Part shown: in pieces, positions 51,849 to 60,913 of the stretch
Position numbering within the stretch: the first letter of the stretch is position 1
How the letters are laid out: each line of letters opens with the position of its first letter
Origin: UBA7330 sp043554545
GTDB lineage: Bacteria; Bacteroidota; Bacteroidia; Cytophagales; Cyclobacteriaceae
Direction: 5' to 3'
DNA length: 64,000 nt
Assembly: GCA_043554545.1 (NCBI GenBank)
Contig: CP121337.1
Coordinates: 1,364,001-1,428,000, forward strand
Made by a program: the position numbers and the translations under genes
The notes under the pieces: model-generated
The model's database searches: none
The model's input: the letters and a program-made list of their open reading frames with translations, nothing else
What the model was told of the DNA's origin: nothing

Positions 51849-53387
51849 ATGAATTTCCGGAATGGTTTAATAATTATCTGTATGCTAATCACTTTTAGCA
51901 CTTTAGCTCAAATATCCTTTTACGGAGCACCAGAGCCCATTGACTCCCTGAATTCACCGGTTTCAGAGGAGAATATTGTATTGGGGGAGGATGGAAGAAC
52001 GATATTTTTTACTCGAAAAAACCATCAGGAAAACCTGGGAGGAATTCAGGATATGTCTGATATATGGGTTTCCTATTTGGAAAGTGAGGTATGGAGTACG
52101 CCTGAAAACCTGGCCATAATTAACGATGTGAATTATACTTCACCAATTGGATTTACGAGAGGAGGAAACTACTTTCTTTACAATAAAGTAAGGTTTGAAA
52201 AGGGAATATATATTGGCGAAATATGGGTTAGCGATGCCTCTTTTAAAAACGCTAAGAAACTGGACATCCGTTCATTTAAAAACAGAGCTCCCGTTCAATC
52301 TGGAAGCATTAGCCAAGATGGAAGGTTCCTCATGCTAAGTATTGAAACAAGTATTGGGTACGGAGTTGATGATCTTTATGTATGTGAACTACAGCCCGAT
52401 GGATCATGGTCAGCACCCCGAAACCTTGGGTATGAAATTAATACGGCATTTCAGGAGATTACGCCTTTTTTGGCAGGTGATAATAAGACCCTTTTCTTTG
52501 CTACAAATGGCCGGGAGGGTGAGGGAAGTTTCGATATTTATGAAACTACGCGGTTAGACGATACCTGGAGGAGTTGGTCTACCCCAAAGAACCTGGCCGA
52601 CATCAACACAGGTGGGGCAGAATCCTCTTTGGTTTTCCAATCAGGTGCAGATTATGCCTATTTTGTTTCTACCCGAAACAGTGATGGATACGGAGATATC
52701 AAAAAAGTAAGTATCAATGCTGAAATAGAAGAAGTCGTTGCAGACACTGTTTTAGAAATGGTGATAGAAAAGCAGCCAATCCCCTCGATTAAGTTTCATG
52801 TTGCAAATATCAAAACAGGCACTTCGATTCCTGCGACTGTCACAGCAATTAATCAAAACGGAGATTCTCTGGATTTGCCTGGTATGGATAGTCTATATGT
52901 ATTAGCTTCCGAGGAAAGGCTTCCTTACAGGGTTCAGTTTAAATCGCAGGGATTCTTAAAGGATTTTCTTGTTGTAAGTCCTGATTCCTATGATCCAGCG
53001 GGTGATACTATTGTGACTATCTCTCTCGAGCCATTACAAACTGGAAATACAGTCACCCTTAAGAATGTACTTTTCTATCAGGGAACAGCCAATTTTGTAG
53101 AAGGTTCTGAAAAGGCATTGGATTTGATTGTTGAAATGCTTGGAGAAAATCCTAATGTGAAGATACTTCTCAAGGGTCATACGGACAATAGAGGGAACGC
53201 TGAGTTAAACCTTCAGCTTTCGGAGGAACGTGCAAATGCAGTGGCAAATTATCTTCTTGAGGAAGGGATCTCAGATGATCGGATTGATGGGATGGGCTAT
53301 GGAGGTAAAGAGCCAATTGCCAGTAACCTGTATGAAGAAACACGAAGACTAAATCGAAGGGTCGAGTTTGAAGTAATAGCAGATTAA
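51849..53387 (+). CDS. OmpA-family outer membrane protein with PD40-like repeats
   Basis: A 512-residue protein with a signal peptide (hydrophobic 7-19). Residues about 45-285 contain WD40/PD40-like propeller strands (GRTIFFTRKN, PIGFTRGGNYFLYNK, DGRFLMLSIET, GDNKTLFFATNGREGEGSFDIYE, ADYAYFVSTRNSDGYGDI). A middle beta domain follows and the C-terminal 115 residues are an OmpA peptidoglycan-binding domain (ILLKGHTDNRGNAELNLQLSEERANAVANYL, GYGGKEPIASN, RRLNRRVEFEV). Such proteins anchor the outer membrane to the cell wall; in Bacteroidetes they often take part in gliding or stress response. Confidence 0.9.
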   Translation: MNFRNGLIIICMLITFSTLAQISFYGAPEPIDSLNSPVSEENIVLGEDGRTIFFTRKNHQENLGGIQDMSDIWVSYLESEVWSTPENLAIINDVNYTSPIGFTRGGNYFLYNKVRFEKGIYIGEIWVSDASFKNAKKLDIRSFKNRAPVQSGSISQDGRFLMLSIETSIGYGVDDLYVCELQPDGSWSAPRNLGYEINTAFQEITPFLAGDNKTLFFATNGREGEGSFDIYETTRLDDTWRSWSTPKNLADINTGGAESSLVFQSGADYAYFVSTRNSDGYGDIKKVSINAEIEEVVADTVLEMVIEKQPIPSIKFHVANIKTGTSIPATVTAINQNGDSLDLPGMDSLYVLASEERLPYRVQFKSQGFLKDFLVVSPDSYDPAGDTIVTISLEPLQTGNTVTLKNVLFYQGTANFVEGSEKALDLIVEMLGENPNVKILLKGHTDNRGNAELNLQLSEERANAVANYLLEEGISDDRIDGMGYGGKEPIASNLYEETRRLNRRVEFEVIAD

Positions 53388-53430
53388 TCAGGGTATATAG
53401 AATGGTATACTTCTTAATAGAAAGCCTGAA

Positions 53431-55122
53431 TCAGTATCCTTCTGCGTAATCATCGCCTCTGGTATAGTCGGCGCCACCTTCCAGTGTTCCTTCTTTGGTG
53501 ACAAGAATGCAGTCTGTACGGCCAATTTTATCTCTCATTTCTATTTGATGCCCCATGGCCTTCAAAGACTCAATTTGATCCGTATTTAGTGCATTTTCCT
53601 CTACGAGAATTCTGTCAGGTTGCCATTGATGATGTACTTTTTTTGCGGAAACAGCTTCCTGCATACTCATCTTATGATCGACTACATTAATGAGTGTTTG
53701 AAAGACTGAAGTAATAATGGTTGGTCCTCCTGGAGTTCCCAAGACCATTTTAAGTTCCCCGTCTTTTTCCACGATCGTAGGTGTCATTGAGCTAATCATT
53801 CGCTTACCGGGCGCAATGGCATTCATCTTACCGGTGATCAACCCAAACATATCAGGAACACCAGGTTTGGCGCTAAAGTCATCCATTTCATTGTTCAGGA
53901 AAAAGCCTGCCCCATCAACCATGACTTTTGAACCGTAATTCCCATTTAAGGTCGTTGTAATCGCTATGGCATTGCCAAGAGGATCTACGATAGAATAATG
54001 AGTCGTTTCCATAGACTCAGATAACTCGATGTCTCCTGCATATACTTCTTTTGATGGAATAGCAGAATTCATAGAAATCTTTGAAAAGCGATCATGATTA
54101 TAAACGGAGTCCAAAAGTTTTGTGGTAGGAACTTCAACGAAATCAGGATCTCCTAAATAATGAGCCCGATCAGCAAAAACATGACGTTCTATTTCTGCCA
54201 TGAGATGGACAGCTTCTGTTGAGTTATGCTCATAACCACCAAGGGAGAGCATTTCCGCTCCCTGGAGCATTTGTATTAAGGCTATGCCACCACTGCTAGG
54301 TGGGGGCATGCTGATAACTTTATAGTCTTTGTACTTACCTGTCACTGGAGTGCGCCACACAGGTTCATATTCAGCAAGATCTGTCTGGGTAATGTAACCG
54401 TCCCCACGTTGCATTTCATTTTCTATTTGTTCAGCTACAATCCCAGTGTAAAAACCATCTCTTCCCTTGTCACGAATGAAAGAAAGTGTAGCAGCTAATT
54501 GCTTTTGTACAACTACGTCTCCTTCTTCCCATGGGATTTCTTTAATCGGCCAGGGCATATATTTATTGGATGCTATGAAATCTACTTGCTTTTCATTGAG
54601 TGCTTCAGCTTCATTAGTTGTAATGCGAAACCCATCATAGGCAACATCTATTGCAGGTTGGACCAGTAGGCCCCAGTCTTTAGATCCATACCTTTGATGT
54701 AGCTCCCAAATGCCTGCTACAGCGCCGGGAACACCAATGGCTAAGTGACCCAGTTTGGACTTTTCGCTAATCACATTCCCTTTCGTGTCCTGATACATTT
54801 CCTCAAATGCCTTTGCAGGCGCTTTTTCTCTAAAATCAAGAGATGATATTGCCCCATCAGCTTGCCGTATAACAGCAAAACCACCACCTCCGATATTTCC
54901 AGCACGAGGATAGACCACAGCAAGCATTAATTGTACCGCTACAGCAGCATCTATGGAATTGCCCCCTTTGCGTAGTATTTCCAGGCCAGCTTTTGTAGCA
55001 ATGGGATGTGCCGATACAACCATTGTTTTTGCACCGATGGCACCTAATGCAGTTTCGTTACTGTTGTTTTGGGTACAGGAAAGAAATATTAAAAATGAAA
55101 AAGAAAAGATGAGTTTTCTCAT
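53431..55122 (-). CDS. ggt: Gamma-glutamyltransferase
   Basis: A 563-residue precursor with a lipoprotein signal (hydrophobic 4-15, lipobox FLSC, Cys16). The protein cleaves itself at a threonine: the site is METTHYSIVD (nucleophile Thr after the Met/Glu), with GGNSIDAAVAVQLML, GGGGFAVI, GRDGFYTG and PTIV/GTPGGPTIITSVFQTL typical of Ggt. It transfers gamma-glutamyl groups and hydrolyses glutathione-like peptides in the periplasm. Its start overlaps the small lipoprotein's stop (ATGA), completing a sulP-lipoprotein-ggt operon. Confidence 0.93.
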   Translation of the reverse strand: MRKLIFSFSFLIFLSCTQNNSNETALGAIGAKTMVVSAHPIATKAGLEILRKGGNSIDAAVAVQLMLAVVYPRAGNIGGGGFAVIRQADGAISSLDFREKAPAKAFEEMYQDTKGNVISEKSKLGHLAIGVPGAVAGIWELHQRYGSKDWGLLVQPAIDVAYDGFRITTNEAEALNEKQVDFIASNKYMPWPIKEIPWEEGDVVVQKQLAATLSFIRDKGRDGFYTGIVAEQIENEMQRGDGYITQTDLAEYEPVWRTPVTGKYKDYKVISMPPPSSGGIALIQMLQGAEMLSLGGYEHNSTEAVHLMAEIERHVFADRAHYLGDPDFVEVPTTKLLDSVYNHDRFSKISMNSAIPSKEVYAGDIELSESMETTHYSIVDPLGNAIAITTTLNGNYGSKVMVDGAGFFLNNEMDDFSAKPGVPDMFGLITGKMNAIAPGKRMISSMTPTIVEKDGELKMVLGTPGGPTIITSVFQTLINVVDHKMSMQEAVSAKKVHHQWQPDRILVEENALNTDQIESLKAMGHQIEMRDKIGRTDCILVTKEGTLEGGADYTRGDDYAEGY

Positions 55123-55307
55123 TTTAGGGTTTTAAAATTCACTGTTTTGGTTCTTTTCTTCCTTCGGTCTTTACTCGCATCATAAGGGAAAAACCTTTTC
55201 TTGTTCTTTACGATAGGGACTGTATTGCGGGATCCTTTGCAGCCAGGCATACTGGTAGAAACAAAAGATAAAATAAGTATAACTAACAATGTCTTTGTCT
55301 TATACAT
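55119..55307 (-). CDS. Small lipoprotein, 62 residues
   Basis: Signal peptide (KTKTLLVILILSFVSTSM) with a lipobox-like PGC (Cys23), followed by a highly basic tail (KKRFFPYDASKDRRKKRTKT). No family was recognised. The start abuts the sulP stop with no gap and its stop overlaps the ggt start (ATGA), so it is translated between the two enzymes and is likely a real gene rather than a shadow. Role unknown. Confidence 0.65.
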   Translation of the reverse strand: MYKTKTLLVILILSFVSTSMPGCKGSRNTVPIVKNKKRFFPYDASKDRRKKRTKTVNFKTLK

Positions 55308-56852
55308 TTATGAGTCTATTCCTATCTTGTTTTTTGAATTATTAGGCTGTTTTAATTCAATTGAGATATTTTCCTGTTTTGCAGTCACATTAAAGTCTTC
55401 GATGGTCTCAATGATATCATGATCAATAAAAATTGAATCTGATTCATCTATAATGACTCTAGAATCTTTTGGGATATCTCGGAGCGTCCTTCTTAGAAAG
55501 GCTTTATTAAGAAAAGTTACGTCTTTTTCAAGTTTTATAATCACCGTGTCATTTTCCTTATTGTCAACTGTTATCGCCATATGTAAATTGGCTTTAATTA
55601 CGAAATAAAGTCCGGTGACTATTCCGATGGAAATTCCTATTAGGAGATCCGAAAATAGAATGGCCAAAATGGTGACTATAAAAGGTATGAATTGTGATTT
55701 TCCCTGACTATAAATTTCTTTAAATAATGAGGGCTTAGCTAGCTTATATCCAACTAACAATAAAACGGCTGCTAATGCAGACAAGGGAATCATATTAAGA
55801 AGTCCGGGTGAAAATGCAACACTTAATACGAGTAGAAAACCATGGAATATAGCAGAAACTTTCGTTTTACCGCCAGAGCTGATATTGGCAGTACTTCTTA
55901 CAATTACAGCTGTAATTGGTAGCCCTCCTAGTAATCCAGATATTGTATTACCAACTCCCTGAGCTTTCAGTTCCTGATTGGCAGGAGCTATTCTTTTATA
56001 GGGATCTAGTTTGTCTACTGCATCAAGGCTCAATAATGTTTCCAGGCTGGCAACAATGGCTATGGTTACAGCTACTACATATATATCAGGATTGGTGATT
56101 TGAGAAAAGTCTGGAAGAGAGAAGATACCAACAAACTCATTAAAATTATTGCTTACAGGTAAATTGACCAGGTGTTTGCCTGATAAGACCATCGAATCAC
56201 TGTAAGCCAGGAAATTTATCAGTGTACCTGAAACAACAGCAACTAGTGGCCCTGGAATGATGCTTGTCCACTTTTGTTTTTTCATGAATGGTCTTTCCCA
56301 GATAATCAGTATGGTCAGGCATACCAGGGCAATGATGAGTGCGCCTGTATCAATGTTTTGAATTGCGAGTGCGATTTCGGTGAAGCTGTTTTCTCCATCT
56401 GGCTGAAAAAATGCCTCATCTCCCTCGTAATCTCTGTCGTCTCCCAATGCATGCGGTATTTGCTTTAAAATAAGGATAAATCCAATAGCTGTAAGCATTC
56501 CTTTGATTACAGAAGATGGAAAAAAGTGGCCGATTGTACCGGCTTTGAGAAACCCAAGTGTCAATTGAATTATGCCTGCAATGACCACAGCGAGCGTAAA
56601 GGATTCAAAAGAGCCTAACTCCGTAATTGCATTGAGTACAATGACTGTCAATCCTGCGGCAGGTCCACTTACACTTAATTGTGACCCACTTAGCGCTCCG
56701 ACAACTAATCCACCAATAATTCCAGCGATTACCCCGCTAAATAAAGGAGCACCCGATGCAAGGGCAATTCCCAAACAAAGAGGGAGAGCAACGAGAAACA
56801 CCACAACACCAGCAGGAAGGTCTGATCCAAAGGACTTTATATATTCTTTCAT
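55308..56852 (-). CDS. SulP-family inorganic anion transporter
   Basis: A 514-residue membrane protein with about 11-12 membrane segments (VVVFLVALPLCLGIALASGAPLFSGVIAGIIGG at the start, QLSVSGPAAGLTVIVL, GLLGGLPITAVIVRSTANISSGGKTKVSAIFHG) and a short C-terminal STAS-like part (FLNKAFLRRTLRDIPKDSRVIIDESDS). It would carry bicarbonate, sulfate or another anion with sodium or protons. It starts the operon with the small lipoprotein and ggt, an unusual combination. Confidence 0.9.
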   Translation of the reverse strand: MKEYIKSFGSDLPAGVVVFLVALPLCLGIALASGAPLFSGVIAGIIGGLVVGALSGSQLSVSGPAAGLTVIVLNAITELGSFESFTLAVVIAGIIQLTLGFLKAGTIGHFFPSSVIKGMLTAIGFILILKQIPHALGDDRDYEGDEAFFQPDGENSFTEIALAIQNIDTGALIIALVCLTILIIWERPFMKKQKWTSIIPGPLVAVVSGTLINFLAYSDSMVLSGKHLVNLPVSNNFNEFVGIFSLPDFSQITNPDIYVVAVTIAIVASLETLLSLDAVDKLDPYKRIAPANQELKAQGVGNTISGLLGGLPITAVIVRSTANISSGGKTKVSAIFHGFLLVLSVAFSPGLLNMIPLSALAAVLLLVGYKLAKPSLFKEIYSQGKSQFIPFIVTILAILFSDLLIGISIGIVTGLYFVIKANLHMAITVDNKENDTVIIKLEKDVTFLNKAFLRRTLRDIPKDSRVIIDESDSIFIDHDIIETIEDFNVTAKQENISIELKQPNNSKNKIGIDS

Positions 56853-57185
56853 AGAGAGATGAAGTGAATTAGAATTTTAGGTGATTGACTAAGGTATAAA
56901 TTTATACAATGCTAGTTAACAATATTGAATACTAAAAAAGTGGCGTGACACTCTCACTGACTTGGTATCCCTTGATTCACTCACGAACAGTTTCATGCTA
57001 TAGTAAAAAATTAAGCTTGCACATTTATGGGTTTATTAAGGTATAAGTAGCTCATTTACAGAGATAAGAATGACGCTAATTAAATCATTTTTATAAGAAT
57101 TGTTTTGTTCGTTAGAGAAGTTTACTTAAATTTCATGTGTTAGAATGAATTCAGTGTTATTTTTCTTAAGTCGCAACCAATCAGC
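56853..57185. other. Gene-free stretch with a 14-bp palindrome
   Basis: 333 bp between divergent genes, no gene supported. GTATAAATTTATAC (56894-56907) is a perfect palindrome 42 bases before the sulP start and could be an operator for that operon. No other clear signal. Confidence 0.4.
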
Positions 57186-57986
57186 ATGAAACAAAGTTTA
57201 GACGCAATCTCTAGTCTGGAAATCCCAAAAGGCTACAGAGCATATTCTTTAAAGGGTGTAAAAGAAACAATAATAGCAAAAAAAGGAGGGCCCACCGCAG
57301 ATCAAATTAAAACGAGACCTACTTACCAAAAGCTAAGAAATAACCAAAAGGAGTTTGCCGTTGCGTCTATGATGGCTAAGACATTGAGAGGTGCTTTGAC
57401 TGACAACATGAGTGATATTTGTGAGACTTACGTTTCAGGAAGACTTACTGCAAAATTTAGGAATTTAGCTAAACTGGAAGATGGTCAAACTGGTAGACGA
57501 CCCTTGTATATCAGCAAACACGGTCAATTGCTTAATGGGTTTGAGTTTAATACATCTTTTCCATTCGATGAAATATATAGGAGTCACTTCCATATCAAAA
57601 CAGGATCAAGGAGTGGTCAGGTTATCTTACATTTCCCTGCATTTATTCCTGATGAGACATTTAAAAAGCCAACGCTAGCTACTAATTTCAAAATAAAATC
57701 CCGCTTGGTTGCCATCTCTGATTATAAGTATGATGATTTTGAAGAAAGTTATCTACCGCTTAATAATGACATTAATGGTCTGTATGGCACATATGAAACG
57801 CCGATGTTGCCTTTACTAAAGATACCAACTAGTCCAATGACTACTCAGGTTTGCATTAACCATGAGGGCTCTTCAGATCAGACTGCTTTTTTCTTAATCA
57901 TGGCAATAAGCTTCTATGCTTATCAAAATGGTAAGTTCACTCACCTTCCAAAGGAGAGTGCGATGAGCATAAAGACAGTATTTTAG
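57186..57986 (+). CDS. Hypothetical protein, 266 residues
   Basis: A basic, soluble protein with no signal or membrane segment. It starts MKQSLDAISSLEIPKGY and contains ISKHGQLLNGFEFN and VILHFPAFIPDETF. No domain recognised. Codon use matches its neighbours. It precedes the TPR gene by 38 bases on the same strand and may be co-transcribed. The family may be restricted to Cytophagales or nearby. Confidence 0.55.
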   Translation: MKQSLDAISSLEIPKGYRAYSLKGVKETIIAKKGGPTADQIKTRPTYQKLRNNQKEFAVASMMAKTLRGALTDNMSDICETYVSGRLTAKFRNLAKLEDGQTGRRPLYISKHGQLLNGFEFNTSFPFDEIYRSHFHIKTGSRSGQVILHFPAFIPDETFKKPTLATNFKIKSRLVAISDYKYDDFEESYLPLNNDINGLYGTYETPMLPLLKIPTSPMTTQVCINHEGSSDQTAFFLIMAISFYAYQNGKFTHLPKESAMSIKTVF

Positions 57987-58024
57987 TCAACAAACACTTA
58001 TTGCCGTTTCTTCGTTTCAGTATT

Positions 58025-59200
58025 ATGAAATGGCTCTTCGTCATAGGTTTTATAGTCTTACTGTTTACTTGCTATTCACAATCAGGGGTACGTGATGCTG
58101 AGCTTTTATATCAGGAGGCCTACGAGCATTTTAAAAATCAGGAATTGGGTCTTGCACGCTCGCTAATTGAAGAATCATTTGTGAAATATGAAACTTCAAA
58201 GGCCAGATATCTGAATGGGTTGATGTATGAGTCTGAGGGAAGGGAATTAAGAGCAGTTTCTGAATATGAGGCTGCTGTGAAATTAGATCCTCAGTATCGT
58301 GAGGCCATATTTAATAAGGCACTGATTTATCTTCGGTTTGGTGATCCCTCACAGACAGTAAGCGACTTAACTACGCTCATTAATACGCAAGACCAAATAC
58401 ATGAAACAACAACTATCTTGTTTCAGGTTGATGAAGCCGGCGCAAACCAAAACAGAATTATGACCACCAACATGATGGAAGCTCAGCTGTATCACTATAG
58501 AGGTCAAGCCTATCAAAAACTGGATCAACCAGAATTAGCATTGAATGATTTTGAAAATGCAATTTCTATAGAGAAAAAGCCTGACTATTTAATTAGCAGG
58601 GGATTGTTGTATGTCACAAATGAAAGGTATGACCAGGCTGTTAAAGATTTTGAACATGCTATTTCATTAGACTCAGGCAATCATGTGGCCTGGTATAATT
58701 TAGCTGTCTTAGAAGAAAATACGAAAATCCCGATCTCCTTAATACAAAGCGCAGAGTTTGCGCCAACCTTGAGCCTTTTGGCCTCACGTGAGATTAAAAA
58801 GGGTGATTTGAAAAAGGCCATAACCTATCTGGATAAGGCTATAGCAATTGACGCTACAGATGCTTTTTCTTTGATCAACCGGGGGCGTATTTTGCTGAAA
58901 TTGTCTCAATATGGAAAGGCGCGAAGAGACTTTAATACAGCTTTTGAAATAAGCCCTAAAAATATTGAGTGCTTATACCTGATTGGCAATGCCTATTTTT
59001 TTGAGAAGAATTTTAAAAATGCACTTGCCTATTATGATCAGTATTTAGCTGTGGATGGACTAAATGGAATGATTTGGTATAATGCAGCCATGTGTCATTT
59101 TGAGATGGATAATAGTCAGGAGGGATGCCATTACCTTCAACTGGCTGATCAGATGGGAATGGAGCAAGCCATGAGTATGAGGAACAAACATTGTAAATAG
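58025..59200 (+). CDS. TPR-repeat protein with signal peptide
   Basis: Begun at ATG 58025, a 391-residue protein with a signal peptide (KWLFVIGFIVLLFTCYSQS). The remainder is tetratricopeptide repeats with the A-Y-L-L-G pattern (ESEGRELRAVSEYEAAVKLDP, LALNDFENAISIE, YDQAVKDFEHAISLDS, LKKAITYLDKAIAIDATDAFSL, FKNALAYYDQYLAVDG). It would hold partner proteins in the periplasm. An upstream TTG at 58001 is a less likely start. It ends in intergenic DNA facing the YfiT gene. Confidence 0.8.
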   Translation: MKWLFVIGFIVLLFTCYSQSGVRDAELLYQEAYEHFKNQELGLARSLIEESFVKYETSKARYLNGLMYESEGRELRAVSEYEAAVKLDPQYREAIFNKALIYLRFGDPSQTVSDLTTLINTQDQIHETTTILFQVDEAGANQNRIMTTNMMEAQLYHYRGQAYQKLDQPELALNDFENAISIEKKPDYLISRGLLYVTNERYDQAVKDFEHAISLDSGNHVAWYNLAVLEENTKIPISLIQSAEFAPTLSLLASREIKKGDLKKAITYLDKAIAIDATDAFSLINRGRILLKLSQYGKARRDFNTAFEISPKNIECLYLIGNAYFFEKNFKNALAYYDQYLAVDGLNGMIWYNAAMCHFEMDNSQEGCHYLQLADQMGMEQAMSMRNKHCK

Positions 59201-59268
59201 AGTTATCGCTGATTGGGCTATAGCCAACAATCATAAGATTGATATGATACCTTCGGGATAACTAAGAT

Positions 59269-59805
59269 CTAGTATTTTCCTTTGGCTGCTTTGGCTTGTC
59301 TAATATGAGCCAGGTGGTGATCACAATGCCATGCATACAAGCCAATGGTGCTATCTAAAGCCCTTGTCTGGTTACGCTCTGGATGAAAATAGGTGGCTTT
59401 TAAGGTTTTATCATCCAGGCTTTTGAGTAATAGCGCCCATTTTGAGTGGAGGCCCTCCAGGATCTTGATTGAGTGCTTAACTGGTCCTGAGCTGTCTGCC
59501 AGCATAGACCATTTTAATTCATTATAAGGCTTTATTGTGGGCGTATCTTCTGTTATGGTAAGTTTGAAAATCACAAAACTGTTGAAGTGGCTATCTGCAC
59601 AATGATGTATCACTTGTCGGACGTTCCATCCCTCCGGACGGTACTTCCAATCTAATGCTTCTTCAGAGAGTCCAGAGACTTCACTAGCAATTAGTTCGGG
59701 GAATTTTTCTATTGTGGAAACCCATGCTTTGATAGCTGATTTAGGAATTTCTGCTAACCATTGATACTTTCCTATAGGATATTTTAATGATTCGAGGTCA
59801 TTCAT
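59269..59805 (-). CDS. YfiT-family bacillithiol transferase (DinB-like)
   Basis: A 178-residue DinB-fold protein. Conserved metal histidines lie in QVIHHCADSHFNSF (near 66-75) and YAWHCDHHLAHIRQA (near 158-170). YPIGKYQW and RPEGWNVRQV are family features. YfiT/BstA proteins conjugate bacillithiol to electrophiles for detoxification. The start overlaps the cobB stop by four bases (ATGA), so it is coupled to the deacylase. A bacilliredoxin is also encoded here (22280-22696), suggesting the cell uses bacillithiol. Confidence 0.88.
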   Translation of the reverse strand: MNDLESLKYPIGKYQWLAEIPKSAIKAWVSTIEKFPELIASEVSGLSEEALDWKYRPEGWNVRQVIHHCADSHFNSFVIFKLTITEDTPTIKPYNELKWSMLADSSGPVKHSIKILEGLHSKWALLLKSLDDKTLKATYFHPERNQTRALDSTIGLYAWHCDHHLAHIRQAKAAKGKY

Positions 59806-60491
59806 ATGTTCTTTTTTAAGTGTTGGATGGCCTTTGGGATTCCAGTACTGGCGGCTTCTTCATAAAGATAGTAATTATGCTGGCTATGAATTTCAGGTAT
59901 GTTGGGATCAACAATGTATTTTGGCGCCTCAGGTTTAACAAAATCTAGAAGTCCAGCGGCAGGGTAAACGGCCAGAGAGGTACCCACGACCATGAATAAA
60001 TCAGATCTGATGGTGATTTCAGCAGCCATTTCCATCATAGGTACCATTTCACCAAACCAGACGATATTGGGCCTTAGCTGAGATCCCTTTTCACATTTAT
60101 CACCCAATCTTATTTCATGATCGCCAATATCATAAATGATTGAATCATCTACCGAACTTTTTGATTGGAAAAGGCTACCGTGGAGGTGAATCACCTTTGT
60201 GCTTCCTGCCCGTTCATGAAGATCGTCTACATTTTGCGTGACTATTGTGACCTCATAGTCTTTTTCCAAAGCTGCCAATGCCAAATGCCCTGGGTTTGGT
60301 TGAGCTAATTTTGCTTGTTTTCGCCTTTGATTATAAAAATCCAATACGAGCGTCTTGTTTTTTCTCCAACCATCAATAGATGCAACTTCCATGACATCAT
60401 GGCCTTCCCATAGACCACCTGCATCTCTGAAAGTTTTTAATCCACTTTCAGCACTGATTCCTGCGCCGCTAAGAACAACTATTTTTTCCAA
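59802..60491 (-). CDS. cobB: NAD-dependent protein deacylase (sirtuin)
   Basis: A 229-residue sirtuin when started at TTG 60491 (MEKIVVLSGAGISAESG). The longer ATG frame to 60512 places its start in the 3' arm of a terminator hairpin, which makes it unlikely. Motifs: GAGISAESGLKTFR, VTQNVDDLHERAG, HLHGSLF, RPNIVWFGE and VVGTSLAVYPAAG. It removes acetyl or other acyl groups from lysines using NAD+. Only two cysteines are visible near the zinc region, so the zinc site is probably the reduced class III type. Coupled to the YfiT gene. Confidence 0.9.
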   Translation of the reverse strand: MEKIVVLSGAGISAESGLKTFRDAGGLWEGHDVMEVASIDGWRKNKTLVLDFYNQRRKQAKLAQPNPGHLALAALEKDYEVTIVTQNVDDLHERAGSTKVIHLHGSLFQSKSSVDDSIIYDIGDHEIRLGDKCEKGSQLRPNIVWFGEMVPMMEMAAEITIRSDLFMVVGTSLAVYPAAGLLDFVKPEAPKYIVDPNIPEIHSQHNYYLYEEAASTGIPKAIQHLKKNI

Positions 60492-60500
60492 AACTGTAAC

Positions 60501-60532
60501 AAAAAAAGCCATCCCTATAAGAGGATGGCTTT
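60501..60532 (-). terminator. Intrinsic terminator before cobB
   Basis: Stem AAAGCCATCC (60505-60514) and GGATGGCTTT (60523-60532) with an 8-base loop; on the minus strand it is followed by a T-run (A-tract 60501-60507). It ends the upstream 101-residue gene and overlaps the apparent ATG of cobB at 60512. Confidence 0.8.
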
Positions 60533-60550
60533 GACGTATTAAATTTTATA

Positions 60551-60856
60551 TTATAAGATAATAATTAACACCAATAGAATAATGATAATTGCTCCTATTG
60601 AAATAGATACTCTGGAGTCAAGCCCCATTTCTTTTGCTTCTTTTTTAAGCTCTTTTAACTCTTCCCTGATGGTTTTTTTCTCCATCCTGGTCATAGTAGA
60701 TCTATCCATGTTTCTGATTTCTTCCACACGATTTACAATGACTTCAGCTCTTTGATTAATTTCTTTAGCGGTAAATGTTTCGTTCGTGCCAGTTGCCTGA
60801 GCAAATGTTGTCATAACAAATAGCAGAACGATGGTGATGATTGGTTGTTTTTTCAT
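60551..60856 (-). CDS. Small exported/membrane protein, 101 residues
   Basis: Signal peptide (KKQPIITIVLLFVMTTFAQ), a charged helical middle with coiled-coil potential (VEEIRNMDRSTMTRMEKKTI, EELKELKKEAKEMG) and a final membrane segment (IGAIIIILLVLIIIL, 87-101). No family recognised. Similar short proteins with a tail anchor occur widely in Bacteroidetes. It has its own terminator at 60501-60532 and lies 57 bases after rsmG. Confidence 0.68.
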   Translation of the reverse strand: MKKQPIITIVLLFVMTTFAQATGTNETFTAKEINQRAEVIVNRVEEIRNMDRSTMTRMEKKTIREELKELKKEAKEMGLDSRVSISIGAIIIILLVLIIIL

Positions 60857-60913
60857 TTTTTCAATTGTTGGTTTTTCCTGTTTAAAAGTAAGGTTAAATC
60901 CGACAAAATGAAA

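Noticed and set aside
59211..59232. Hairpin GATTGGGCTA/TAGCCAACAATC after the TPR gene
   Set aside because: No T-run on either strand and only partial pairing; not called a terminator.
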